Assembly: GCA_028532985.1 (NCBI GenBank)
Contig: JANCIK010000013.1
Coordinates: 310,001-374,000, forward strand
From: Stropharia rugosoannulata
Lineage: Eukaryota > Basidiomycota > Agaricomycetes > Agaricales > Strophariaceae
DNA: 64,000 nucleotides
Direction of reading: 5' to 3'
Position 1 is the first letter of the stretch; each line of letters begins with the position of its first letter. The notes under the pieces were generated by a model. It was given only the letters and a program-made list of their open reading frames with translations, ran no database searches and was not told the origin of the DNA. Shown here one piece after another: positions 46,085 through 56,973 of this stretch. The position numbers were made by a program, and so were the translations under genes.

Positions 46085-46382
46085 GTTGAAAAAGCTGTAC
46101 ATGTAGGGTATAAAAATATCATCATACTGCTTTGCAGCGTTTGTGCGCCAGAGCTACAGACGCGCTTGGTTTTTACTGCGATTCAGTCATGTCTGCAGAT
46201 ATTTGGTCGTTAAGATCTAAGGCCAGGACACTTAGCTATCAGGCTCTAAATTGTAGTTCCAAATTGTGTGGACGCTTAACCGACAATGTGTACAAACACT
46301 GCCTCGCAGTGCATACATAGCAAACGAAATGCCGGATTACAAAACTAGAAAACAGATAGAAAATAGAAAACGAGACGTCCTT
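46085..46382. other. Convergent sirtuin/Nup57 3' region
   Basis: 298 bp between the convergent ends of the sirtuin and Nup57 genes. It probably holds both 3' ends. No gene. Confidence 0.5.
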
Positions 46383-48464
46383 TCATCGCAATGCACTTGC
46401 CCTTAGCGTGCTCGATGATCCCCAGTCAGAGTTGACGGCCGGGATCTCGAAGGTCTCCTCTCCCATGTCTTTTCCAGCATTGCGTGTTCCGAGGATGATT
46501 TCAAGATCCTTCTGGTCCTTTTGAACGATCTTGGTGAGGTACTGTAGCCCTGCCTGCTGTTCTTTGAGAATTTGCGCAATCTGGGTTAATCCCTCTTCGT
46601 CGACCACAGCCCACTCGCCTAGGCCTCCGGCATTGGAACCCGACCCGGCACTGTTGGCACGCTCCGCCGACGCATTCACGGCACCGATACGCGCCCAGAG
46701 CTCGTTCAGTCGACTCTTGACGCGACCCCGGCGCATCTCCTCCTCAAGCTCTTCCAACATCCGCCGCAGTTTCTCCTCCTCGGGGCGCAGAGCACTCGAA
46801 CGGACTGCGGGGATGAGCAGATGGAGGTGCTGCACGAAACGCATGACGCGCTGCGCGAGCTGCGTCTGCACTGCTGCAGCGCGGAGAAGGCGGGAGGTGT
46901 TGGTGACCGAGTGCTGTGTGCGCAGTGCAGTCAGCCGGGCTTGTAGGTCGGCAAGTTTTTGGATCTGTGCAGTGGATTGAGCGGTTTGAGCGTCGATGCG
47001 CTCCCGGATATCATCAAATCCGATGGCGACAACGGGGACGTAACTGGGATCATGTCAGAAAGCAGGAGTATGGGGCAATGTCGAATTTTTACCATGAAGG
47101 ATCGGGGTTTTCGCGCACGGCTTTCTCCCATAGTGAGTCGTTAGTAGCGTTGGCGGGTCTCCCGTACATGTGTACTTGGTTAGGATCAACAATGTTGTAA
47201 AAGAAAGTCTAAGGGAAGTTGAGGATCAGCCAAAATGACGAAAAGCTGAACTGACCTGGAACCGGCAATCTTTTGAGGCTGGATTCCACGCATTGTAGAT
47301 AGCTTCTATACTTGCAGCAGTCCGGGCAAATTGAACATTGGGATCGGTGGAGTTTTGTTGTTGTATGTTTGCGGTTGAGCGAGACGAGAGCAGATTGCTA
47401 GGGCCCAGAGCGGATGTTGTCAACCCCGGGTTTGCCTGAGAGGGAGCGGAAGTCGATCCAAAAAGAGATGATTGCTGCTGCTGTGGCTGTTGTTGCCCAA
47501 AGAGTGATCCTCCGAACAAAGGATTCGTATTCGTGGTATTAGTTGTTGACGACCCAAACCCACCAGTAGCCGGTTTCGCTCCGAAGAGATTGCTACCCGC
47601 TTGAGTATTGTTCTGCGTGTTGCCGAAGAGTCCCCCAGTCGAACCTGCTTGTTGTCCAGGATTCACATTGTTGTTGGTCGTAGCACCGCCGAAAAGCCCT
47701 CCACCAGTATTCGCGTTGTTACTACTCCCGAACAGACCACCAGTCGTGTTCGTCGCTCCCCCGCCGAAGAGACCACCTCCAGACGTGGTATTCGTATTTG
47801 CGTTGTTCTGTGTGTTTCCAAACAAATTCCCCCCTGTTGTCGTGTTGGTGTTCCCGAAGAGGCCGCCCCCAGTGTTAGTGCCGGTGTTAGTGTTCGTCGA
47901 GAAGAGAGGTGCGCCAGTCGCGGGTGCCGTTTGACCACCAAAGAGACCTCCTCCAGTCGCCGCCGTGTTAGCGTTGTTATTGGTATTGGTCGCTCCAAAG
48001 CCACCAAAGATGTTACTGCCGGTATTAGCGGGAGCCGCAGTGGCATTAGCGTTTGTATTGGTCGATCCAAAGAGGCCCCCTCCCGTTGTGTTGGTCGCGT
48101 TGTTTGTGTTTCCAAAGAGGCCTCCGCCGGTCGTATTCGTCGCGCTGTTTCCAAACAATCCCCCTCCTGTAGTGTTGTTCGTATTGTTCGTATTACCGAA
48201 CAAGCCACCCGTGTTGCTCGTCGTGTTGCTCGTCGTGTTGGCTGTATTTCCGAAGAGCCCGCCCCCTGTCGTGTTTGCAGTATTCGCACTACTTCCAAAC
48301 AGTCCTGATCCCGTCGTGTTCGTTGTCGGATTGGTGGTGTTGTTGTTCGTATTCCCGAACAGAGACGGCTGTGTCGTAGTCGTGTTAGTTGCACCAAACA
48401 AATTTCCGCCGGTTGTATTGCCTGTGTTGTTGGCAGTCGTGCCAAAGCCTCCGAAGAGAGACAT
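46383..48464 (-). CDS. NUP57: Nucleoporin Nup57 (Nup54 family)
   Basis: Three exons on the minus strand: 48464-47256, 47208-47093 and 47043-46383, 661 aa. The first ~330 residues are an FG-repeat region rich in GGLFG units separated by Asn/Thr-rich spacers (NNTTNPT, NTTGGG), the disordered mesh of the pore channel. The folded part follows: AIYNAWNPASKDCRFQ, TFFYNIVDPNQVHMYGRP and YVPVVAIGFDDIRERID, the alpha/beta segment of the Nup54 family, then long coiled coils (QIQKLADLQARLTALR, LRRMLEELEEEMRRGR, LTQIAQILKEQQAGLQYL) that bind Nup49/Nup58 and Nsp1/Nup62 in the central channel complex. Splice phases match the family sequence. Intact and full length. Confidence 0.93.
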
Positions 48465-49563
48465 CTTGTTAGCAGATTAGATATTCAGATTTCCAGTAGT
48501 TCAAGCACCGAGGCAGACGGAGGCAGTGTGCTTGTGGAAAGACTCTCTCTCTGTCAAGATTCTGTACAACCTATATCAGATTACCATTAAAAGGAAGCAG
48601 AAAGTGGCGTCAGCTTACCAGTCGAGTCCAGGAGTATCACAGAGGCCAGATAATCTCGTCAGATGTCTCTGAGCTCAGATGTGTAACCGTACGGCGTCGT
48701 TGACGGCCGCGGCGCTCGCCAACTTCGACTGAGGAACGTTGTTTGGTTCCGTCCTTCGTTCCCAACTCTGCAACTTTCCACGTGATCAAATTTGATTCCT
48801 TCGTTAAACACGTTGAACGCCTCTCGACCAACTCTCGACTTGGCCCCAACCTGGCCCTTCTGGTTCTATGTACTCAAATAAACCACTGCAATGACAGGAA
48901 GCTCATATCCTCCTTGGGAAACTGGAATTATTCTGTCTGGATAGACTGAACGGAACAATATGAACGGATCGTTTCAAGATCGTTTCGTAGCCGATGATCG
49001 TTGTATTTCAACCAAATTTCAACTACGCTTTTCTAGAAGGTTGCTTCGCCCCTTAAAGGCCCGAATGTTCAAGCCGCTTGGCTCATATCCATCAGGAACT
49101 TGAAAGCACATCACTTTTAAATGCTCGTCTCCTTCAAGTTTCCTTATCCCTTTAGTAAGTCGCACTGTCGCAGGCTGTTAACAATTAGTAGGACCTTGCA
49201 GTACTTGCTAATTGTTATAGTCATGTAATAGGACATTCTCAAGAGTCGTTTTCGACTGGTTAAAATCTTTAGGATATCCAAAATCCTTGAAGTCAGAAGA
49301 TATCTTTCGAAGTAGGGTTCAAATCGAAAAAGGCAAGCACCTAGCACAGCTCCTATGTTCTGATAAACTCGCCTCGAATCGGCTCCGATCTCCAAATATG
49401 ATTATGATCGTGGGGTTCAGCGCGAACTTCTTATAATTATATGTCCGTCACAAGATACGTTATTATGTGAACGTGTAGGTCTTCCCTTCCCATCGACAAA
49501 ACACACCTCATTTCATCTTCACTCTTGTTTTGCTTCATCAATCTGCGTATTCACGTTTACAAA
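48465..49563. promoter_or_regulatory. Divergent intergenic region Nup57 / hydrolase
   Basis: 1.1 kb between divergent starts, so it should contain both promoters. CT-rich stretches lie near each start (CTCTCTCTCTGTC at about 48,543). No gene is seen. Confidence 0.4.
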
Positions 49564-50794
49564 ATGCCTTACGTCGATATAAAAACGTCAAGCGGGCCTT
49601 TCTCGTTCTGCTACTTCATATCCACCCCCACATCTTACGATGCTAGCGAGATTACTCCTGACCTTCCATGTATCATCTTCCTCCACTCTGGCTACATCGG
49701 CCAGGAATGTTTTGAATGTGCGTCTTACCTTTCGACCCCAATGAATACCTTACTGAATTACACATGTCAGTCCAGTTCTGCGATAGGCGACTCAGAGAGT
49801 TCAATCTAATATCAGTCGACATGCGTGGTTATGGGCTGACGAGAGGAAGGATATTGGGGGAACTTCCATTCACACCGGTCGAGTCGGCATGTGATCTAAA
49901 CCAGATAATGGTGTGTCCCATGCTTGTTCCAAAATAGACTCTTATCCCCCCCAAGAACTAATAGAAAGCATAGGATAAACTGGCTCTTCCACCATGTCAT
50001 ATCTTTGGTCTGTCAATCGGATGCACCATTGCTCTGGAGCTAGTTGGTATGAGCCCTGACAAGGTCCTATCCCTGACGCTATGTTCCCCGATATCGCGTT
50101 TCGAGGTACGCACTACTTCATACCAAAAACCATCCGGGATATCTCACATCTCTTTAGTCAGAAGACGTTACGATGGGAAGACTACAAGTACACCAGCTCT
50201 GGCAAGCAATGGACGCATCAAAACTGCCGGGGCCCGATGGGGAGTTTGTGTACGATGCGGAAATTATGGCAGAAATACTTTCGGGCGCAACTCAGCTCCT
50301 GTGCAACTATAGCAAATCAAACGGTGTCGAGATGTAAGCAGAGTCTCTCCCCAATTGATTGTAATATACTGACGGAGGTCGCTAATTAGCGTTGCAAAAT
50401 ATGCAATGAACGTCGCTGTGAAACTGTGGGCGGGTACCCCAGAGAAGCTGGTGCAGTCGCGAAAAGTTTGCCATGAGTGGTTTATAAAGCGGAGAGCAGT
50501 TCCCTTCGAAGCGCTTCAGAAGGTAGATTTTAGTCATACCCATTTTGCAACGGTTCACTGATTTTGGGAAAGGTCAAGGGACCAGTGTCCGTCATCCACT
50601 GTGATGAGGACGTCGCATACTCAATCCAGACGTCGGAAGAGCTGGTAGCCGACATAAAACGAGCGGGCGTGGAGAAAGTATCTCTGCATGAAGTGACCGG
50701 GTCACACTATGGCATTATCACAAACCCACAACCGTATGGGCTCAGTTCTGACCTCAGTCCACTAAAATGGCTGACTCTTTTCGTGCGTCCCTAG
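49564..50794 (+). CDS. Alpha/beta hydrolase, substrate unknown
   Basis: Six exons: 49564-49717, 49771-49910, 49974-50105, 50158-50333, 50390-50522 and 50573-50794, 318 aa with all phases consistent. The fold is shown by the first strand and oxyanion turn (CIIFLHSGYIGQ), DMRGYGLTRG, the nucleophile elbow GLSIG (Ser nucleophile), VIHCDEDVAY (likely catalytic Asp) and GSHYG (catalytic His). It therefore has a complete Ser-Asp-His triad of the AB_hydrolase_1 type. The cap region (MGRLQVHQLWQAMDASKLPG) gives no substrate clue. No signal peptide, so probably cytosolic. Possible roles are esterase, lactonase or haloperoxidase-like enzyme. Confidence 0.82.
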
Positions 50795-51442
50795 CATAAA
50801 TCAGATACTATACGATAATGTTCTCTCGTATTACCACGAGATGATCAATCGAACATCGCCTACAGCGCCCATAATTGGAGACGACCGTTTGTTGACGCCT
50901 TTTACGATGATGATAATGCAGCACTCGGAGTTTGACCCTACGGAACCTGAATTATGACGCAAAGTGGGTTGATTTTTTTGGGGGAACAGTACTAGCTGAC
51001 CGATAATTTGAAGGAGGTTTCATCCTCGAAGGATAACTAAGCATATCCCCTTCAACGATGACAATTGTAACACCACTCCTACATATCGATTTCTGTACGA
51101 GTACGAATAGGTTGTGAATAGATCAAGAATAGATGGAAATTTACTGTAAAGTGTGCAATTTAATTAGAGTGCAGATAATGAGCAAATAACCATTAAATTT
51201 ATCGACTGTTCATCGACGGAGCTTGATATATTGGAAGCAAAATGAAAGCAAAATGAAAGTTGGTTGTCGAGAAAATGCCTTTGTTATGGTCTATTGAAAG
51301 GACAAGTGCCCGGAGTTTAAATTAGCGGCCATTGACCAACAACTCGAAGGTAGTATCGGCTCTGATTCCACTTACCCGTTTGTTAGCTCTTAGCTTACCT
51401 TATACCTTCATTTCTGGACTCACAGGCTCTCTTTAATATCTG
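50795..51442. other. Spacer before RPB9
   Basis: 648 bp with no gene visible. The last part should hold the RPB9 promoter. Confidence 0.5.
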
Positions 51443-52033
51443 ATGGTACGTATAACTGATCATATATCATCCACCCCCACTGAATTCGTGTACTAGGCCT
51501 CGCTACATTTCTGCCAAGAATGCAACAATCTGCTCTACCCAAAAGCCGACGACCAACGGCGAATCATGGTGTATGCGTGCCGCATATGCCCATATGAAGA
51601 GATGGTCGATAATAAGTGTGTGTACCGCAACGATTTGCTCACGGTGGCGAGGTATGTAAAGTCGAATCTTCTTCACGTTCTACGCTGTAACGTATCAAAA
51701 GGGAAAAAGTTGGTGTCACGACTGACCTTGGGTCAGATGCCACCTTGGTGCGTTATCCATAATACTGTTTCAGGTAGTGAAAGCTTGACTAAACCTTTCT
51801 AGGCCCACTCGAATATAATGTGTCCACAATGCGGGAACGACGAGTGAGCTACCTTTCTTGCGTCCATTACCATTACTCGCTCATCGTTTTTGTAAAGCGC
51901 CGTTTTCTATCAAGATCAGTCGAAGCGCAAAGAAACAAGAATGATTCTGTTTTACGTGTGTACGAAGTGCAATCACAGCTTCGCCGATCCCACCCTACCG
52001 CTCGAGAGTAGACCAGACACGTTTGATGTGTAG
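51443..52033 (+). CDS. RPB9: RNA polymerase II subunit RPB9
   Basis: Five coding exons: 51443-51445 (the ATG alone), 51497-51651, 51702-51747, 51803-51843 and 51898-52033, giving 126 aa. RPB9 is a small zinc-binding subunit at the polymerase jaw that aids start-site choice and proofreading. Both zinc ribbons are complete: FCQECNNLLYPKAD with YACRICPY, and CPQCGNDDAVFYQDQ with FYVCTKCNHSF. The conserved linker reads EKVGVTTDLGSDATL. The C-terminus runs ~13 residues beyond the usual end (PLESRPDTFDV). All four Cys pairs and splice phases are sound, so this is the functional copy. Decayed partial copies lie immediately downstream. Confidence 0.92.
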
Positions 52034-52059
52034 CGCAGGCTCATGCATGTTTCTCTATT

Positions 52060-52560
52060 AGTGTATTGGTGAGTATAAATCCTCTTTGATCATTTGAGCC
52101 AAGTTCATTTGAATTAGATATCTTGTAATAGTACGAAGGGAATAAAATGTCAATCCATGATGCTACGCGATAGAGACGAAATTTGAAACGATCGTCTCAA
52201 CCTTTATATCAAATTCGCTAGGCTCTGTCCATCCTCATCATACATCGAATTTGTGAGGAACGCATCTCGTCTACCCTAATTCTGCTCCATAGTGCCGAAA
52301 AAAAAACCGGTGTTACCACTGACGTTAGGTATTTGGTAAGTCCACATACGCTCTCGGAGAACGGCTGTAGTGTACTTGAAATCACCAACCAGGTGGGAAC
52401 GACTGGGGTACTGTGCTATTTTTTACCAAGCTCAGTTGAAACGGTAGGAACCCACTGTCGGTGTGTAGCACCCTTTATCAATGTGATGGTGAGTAAGTTG
52501 TCTGTTGTAATTATGAGCTATGTTCATCTAGTTTAGATATCATTTAACAACAGGAAGTGA
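52060..52560 (+). pseudogene. RPB9 remnant 1
   Basis: GAAAAAAAAACCGGTGTTAC and CACTGACGTTAGG, then a GGTAAGT donor (52,297-52,340), correspond to RPB9 exon 3. GTGGGAACGACTGGGG, TATTTTTTACCAAGCTCAG and CGGTGTGTAGCACC (52,390-52,475) correspond to exons 4-5, where the intervening intron seems absent or shrunk. Many stops and indels. Not functional. Confidence 0.6.
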
Positions 52561-52699
52561 ATTCTAATCATCAATGTAGAATATCACACGTACGGAGACA
52601 GTTTGAAGCAATCGCTTTTTATTAAAGTGCTGTTCTGTGCTATACCGACCAATTTCTAGGCTCTGTGAACACCATGCATGACCCCGTCTCCCTTCCACA

Positions 52700-53190
52700 C
52701 CGTCTTACCCTGAAACCTAATGGAAAAAAGCTTTGATGAATTCGCCATGATCAGACTTCTTGATAGCGGATAATTGAACATTACACGTCGGCAAGCTTTC
52801 TAGTCATGTTCTTGTCGTGCGCCTGCTTCGTGGCTCGAACTTTTATATGACGGTGGACACGGTTTCGGAACACTGGCACTTGCCTAGTGTTTTGTGTACA
52901 CATGTAGCTGCTACCCACAAGCCGGCAACCAATGGCGAAATATGATTTATGTATGACAGCGGATGATGACAAGGTATGTAATGTCAAATCTGCTTTCATA
53001 TTTGGCTTGATAACGTATCGAAAGAGAATGGCGATGCTACGATATTCCTTACGATGGATCCCACCGCGGTAAGTTACATGTATATTTTAGTGGACGGTGT
53101 TGTAAATCAATATTTGTAGGTCTACTCAAGTATAATGTACCCACACTTTGGGGACGAGAATAACAAAAATGGGCCTACATTATGATTTGT
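52700..53190 (+). pseudogene. RPB9 remnant 2
   Basis: CTGCTACCCACAAGCCGGCA and ACCAATGGCGAAATATGAT (52,909-52,948) match RPB9 exon 2. AGGTATGTAATGTCAAATCT and AACGTATCGAAAGAGAATGG match the exon 2 donor, the following intron and the start of exon 3. CTACTCAAGTATAATGTACC with CACACTTTGGGGACGA (53,120-53,157) matches exon 4. Introns are kept, so this is a DNA-level duplication. Cysteine codons are lost and stops present. Confidence 0.72.
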
Positions 53191-53339
53191 AAATCAACCG
53201 CAATTTCAAAGCTGAAACGTTCGTCCTGACGCGTCAATGAAACTTATCAGAACGCCGTTATAAGCTTTATCGACTACTCCCCACCCTGTGAATTCCGTCA
53301 GGCACTAACTCTGTCTCTTCGCACCAAATTATCCTTCAG

Positions 53340-53900
53340 CATGGATCGAGGACGTTTTTGTGATTACGCAGTGATCATACTTCTTGATAGCGGTTGGACA
53401 GGACAGCTAATCTGCTTCTTGGCCCGAGCTCATATGACATCGTGGAGACAGCGTTGGATCGGATGCACTTGGTTCACGGTTTTGTAGCTTATGTCCGTCT
53501 AACAATACACTTACGCTATGCAGATAGACGATCTTGCAAACTGGCAACCAAATATACCCCTCGCGTTGTGCGCGGAGTCAACTATCTTTGTTCTGACATG
53601 TGTATAACCATTTTTTGCGGCAGGTCTGGTATAGTTTGACCCATTTCCACGGAGGCTTCTACCCCCGATGCTTAACGTCATTCTCGAAATTCCTTGCGTA
53701 CGCCCTCAATGATTGGTGTATCTTCTGTCATACCTGTATAGAGGTAAGCGGTATGAATTATGCTATATTCTTGACTGGGATTATCATTCAGATAAAGCGC
53801 CAGTAGTGTACAGTGAACTCCGCGCCCATTCGGAGCCATTTGTCCTTGCAAGCCCACACGCGTGTCGTCAGGAGTGGCCTCGTGAGCACATCGTGCAATT
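53340..53900 (+). pseudogene. Repeat related to the RPB9-remnant zone
   Basis: Shares with 52,745-52,890 the strings TGATCATACTTCTTGATAGC, TCTGCTTC, TATGACATCGTGGAGACAG-like and CACTTG. The source is not RPB9 coding sequence and is not recognised. One open frame (53394-53639) reads LLLGPSSYDIVETALDRMHL but has no partner exons. It is probably a piece of another duplicated gene. Confidence 0.4.
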
Positions 53901-54172
53901 ATAGCCGGCGGCAGAGTCACGGCCATTCCGTCTGCTTACCGAGATGAGAGGATCCTTTAAAAGCCGGGTGTTGTTCTCCTTACTTCACCCAGTCCCTCAA
54001 GAGTCAAGACGGTGCAAGGCTCAGTCCCCTAGGGCGATTTTCTTGGCCCCTATCTCACCACGCACTTCGAGCTCACTGCTCAGCAGCCTCTTCCAAACAT
54101 TTCCTTCCTGATTAGCGTTCGCGTGCCTGTCAGATCCGCACCCCGTGACAAAAACTAAAAAGTGATACATAG

Positions 54173-56487
54173 ATGGCACAGAAGGGAGATTTGGAGTGCG
54201 AAAAACAGGCCACCAAGGCCTACGCGCGGGAGTCGACTGTATGTGAGAGCGATGACTCGCACGCGGTTGAGCCGCGTATGGACGGCGGCCTGCGTGCGTG
54301 GCTGGTTGTCCTCGGAGTGTAAGTGCGACTCCGTTCACTTCGAACTGTTCCGCTATACATGCATTGTTATTCATCCATAATCCATATCCTGCAGCTTCCT
54401 CTCGCAGACCGCTACGTTCGGGTATGCACTGATTTACTTTTTGATCGCTGTGTATCCTGTCTGAATAGCCGATCATGTAAAAGATACACGAATGCATATG
54501 GGGTGTACAACGGTACGTATTCTACGCATACTCTGCTCTGCCGCGCCATGACTCACAGAACCCCGCTTATTTTTATTTTGTTATCTCGTTTCTGTCCATA
54601 TGAAGATTTCTATGTCCGTGAATTCCTCATCAAAACAAACACTTCGTCCCAGATCAGGTCAGCCCGCGCTAGCCCGTCGTGCCGCGTCGCGTCGCGTCAT
54701 GTCTTGGCTTTTGACCCCTGTCTGACGCATATGTTTTTTTCTGCTCTGTGTTCTCGTTCTGTGTTACGGTCGGCCACTGCTACTCATTTCTTCCTCTTGC
54801 GCTGCACGCATACAACTGCATTTATGCAGCTGGATAGGTAGCGTGCAGTTGTTCCTCGTGCTATCGGTGGGTTTGATCTCAGGGCGCGCTTTCGACGCTG
54901 GACATTTGTACGTACACGGACATTTTACCATGCTCGTTCTTATCCTTACCTCGCCACACCTTACCTCGCCACATCGTGACGTCTGACCGTCAATCTTCAT
55001 CTAGCTACTCACTGATGATCGGTGGAACGCTACTATTTGAGTTCTGCCTTTTCATGATCTCCATCGCGCAGCCGGGTCATTATTACCAGGTACGTCTGTT
55101 TGTTCGCGGATGGGCGGGCTAGCACATGTTTCCGTATGAATGCAAACCCTGATGCTGACGTCTGTCCTTTCAAGGTCTTTTTGGCACAGGGCCTCGGCAT
55201 GGGCATCGCTATTGGAATAATGTACATCCCCGCGCTGGGGATAGTCTCGCACTACTTCCATCGCCGGCGCGCGCTCGCGATCGGTCTGGCCACTTCCGTA
55301 CGTGACGCCTTTCTCTTTCATATTTGCCATTTTTGGTCTGCTTAACGGTATGAGCACACTAGGGCTCAGCGGTGGGCGGTGCCATACACCCCATTATGCT
55401 GAACAAGCTATTCCACGGCTCGCTCGGGTTCCACTCAGGCGTCAAAGCGAGCGCAGGGCTCACTGGTGGGATGATGCTCATCTCGATTCTGTGCATGAAA
55501 CCATGCTACCCCAAGAATAGAAGTAAGGCGATTAGTACCTTTCAGAGCTTTCGTGTATTCCTCAAGGACCCTCCATATGTCATAATGATCCTTGGGTAAG
55601 TGCGAATTTTATGTTTTTTCCTGAACATTGACTCACGGCGCTATAATTATGATAGGACGATATTCACCTTCGCGGGCTTGTACTATCCTATCTTCTACCT
55701 CCAACTGAACGCGATCAAGAATGGTATCACTCCGGGCCTAGCATTTTACACCGTAAGATATCATGTACATCTTCGTTTCGCCAGTGCACCTAACTATTAA
55801 TGGGTGTGGATGTACAGATTACCATTTTGAATGCGGCGAGTAGCTTCGGGCGGGTGCTGCCGAACCTGTTTGTATACCGCTTTGGCGCCTTCAACGTCAT
55901 TGTCCCTTGCGTTTTCATCGCGTCCATTCTTGTGTTCTGTCAACTGGGCGTCACGAACGTTGCGGGTACTTTGGTGTTCGCAGTTCTGTATGGGTTTTTT
56001 TCTGGTGCATGTACGTATCCTTTCGTTTTCATTACCTTTCAGTGTTTTTCGGACGGGTGCCTCTCAGTATGCCGATCCTTGAGTGGTTGTTGATGGCCAT
56101 TTTGTGAATTGGCAGATGCAAGTGTGCTTCCCGCCATGGTCGGCTCGACTGCTGAGACGGACGCCGAGATCGGCGCGCGGCTCGGTGTGTGTTTCACGTT
56201 TACAGGTGTGCTCTATAAAGGATCATACCAGTATGCCCTCTGTTAACTAATTTTTCAGGCTTTGGAGGACTTATAGGTATAACTCTTCACATGTACACCT
56301 TTTTTTATCTCTTCTCTGACTACTATTGTGCCCAAAAGGGACACCCATTGCAGGCGCCCTACTCACAACCTCATTCCATTGGTGGCGCCCGACACTGTTC
56401 TCTGGTATCTGTGTATTCTGCGGCGGGACATGTTTTTTGATCGCACGCTTCTTCTTTGGGAGGCGGAAGAAAACGAATAGGCTTTAA
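54173..56487 (+). CDS. MFS transporter, monocarboxylate (MCT/SLC16) type
   Basis: About 14 exons, beginning 54173-54318 (MAQKGDLECEKQATKAY, an acidic cytosolic head, then DGGLRAWLVVLGVFL as TM1) and ending at the TAA at 56485-56487. Readable exons include FLSQTATFG, YTNAYGVYN, DFYVREFLIKTNTSSQI, WIGSVQLFLVLSVGLISGRA, YSLMIGGTLLFEFCLFM, VFLAQGLGMGIAIGIMYIPA, FHRRRALAIGLATS, GSAVGGAIHPIMLNKLF, ITILNAASSFGRVLPNLF and FGGLIGTPIAGALL. The DGGLRAW start and the RRRALAIG loop are typical of fungal MCT-like carriers, which move monocarboxylates or related solutes with protons. A basic tail (GRRKKTNRL) ends it. Roughly 11-12 membrane segments are visible. Several exons are short and their borders approximate. 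Intact as far as read. Confidence 0.82.
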
Positions 56488-56973
56488 CATGGGAGTTAAC
56501 ACGGGCGTAGATCATATCAAATGTCACATGTCGTGGTGCATGTAAAGCAACGACATCCGATCGTGGATTGCTCAATACTCATTTCTCAGCTAATAGGGAA
56601 ACTTAAACAACGAATTTTACGAAAGTCACGTATTTACTTAATTTACTCAGAGTATGTTTTACTTATAGAGTATGTAAACTGCCGCTGCTTGTTGCTTTGT
56701 TTACTTACAAATTTTGTATAAACCCATACGTCCGATGATAGTACTTACCTGGCGTTGGAGAGTAATCTACCACTCTGATGTACCTGGGTAATTTGAGGTA
56801 CAAGTTTGACAACTTCGCTTTCTTTGTCAGAGTTTGGTCGGATACCGGGATTAAGGCCCGCGAAGCCCCCCTGCCCGCGACCTGCCCCTTCACTTGATTA
56901 CAATACTGTGAGTCATATAACATAAGAACATACCTGATGTCATATAACTATACATGCGCTCCTATGCTAGGGA
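56488..56973. other. Spacer, no gene seen
   Basis: 486 bp of AT-rich DNA between the transporter and HET-G. Confidence 0.5.

Noticed and set aside
47601..48480. Long plus-strand frames opposite Nup57
   Set aside because: They are antisense shadows of the repetitive FG region.
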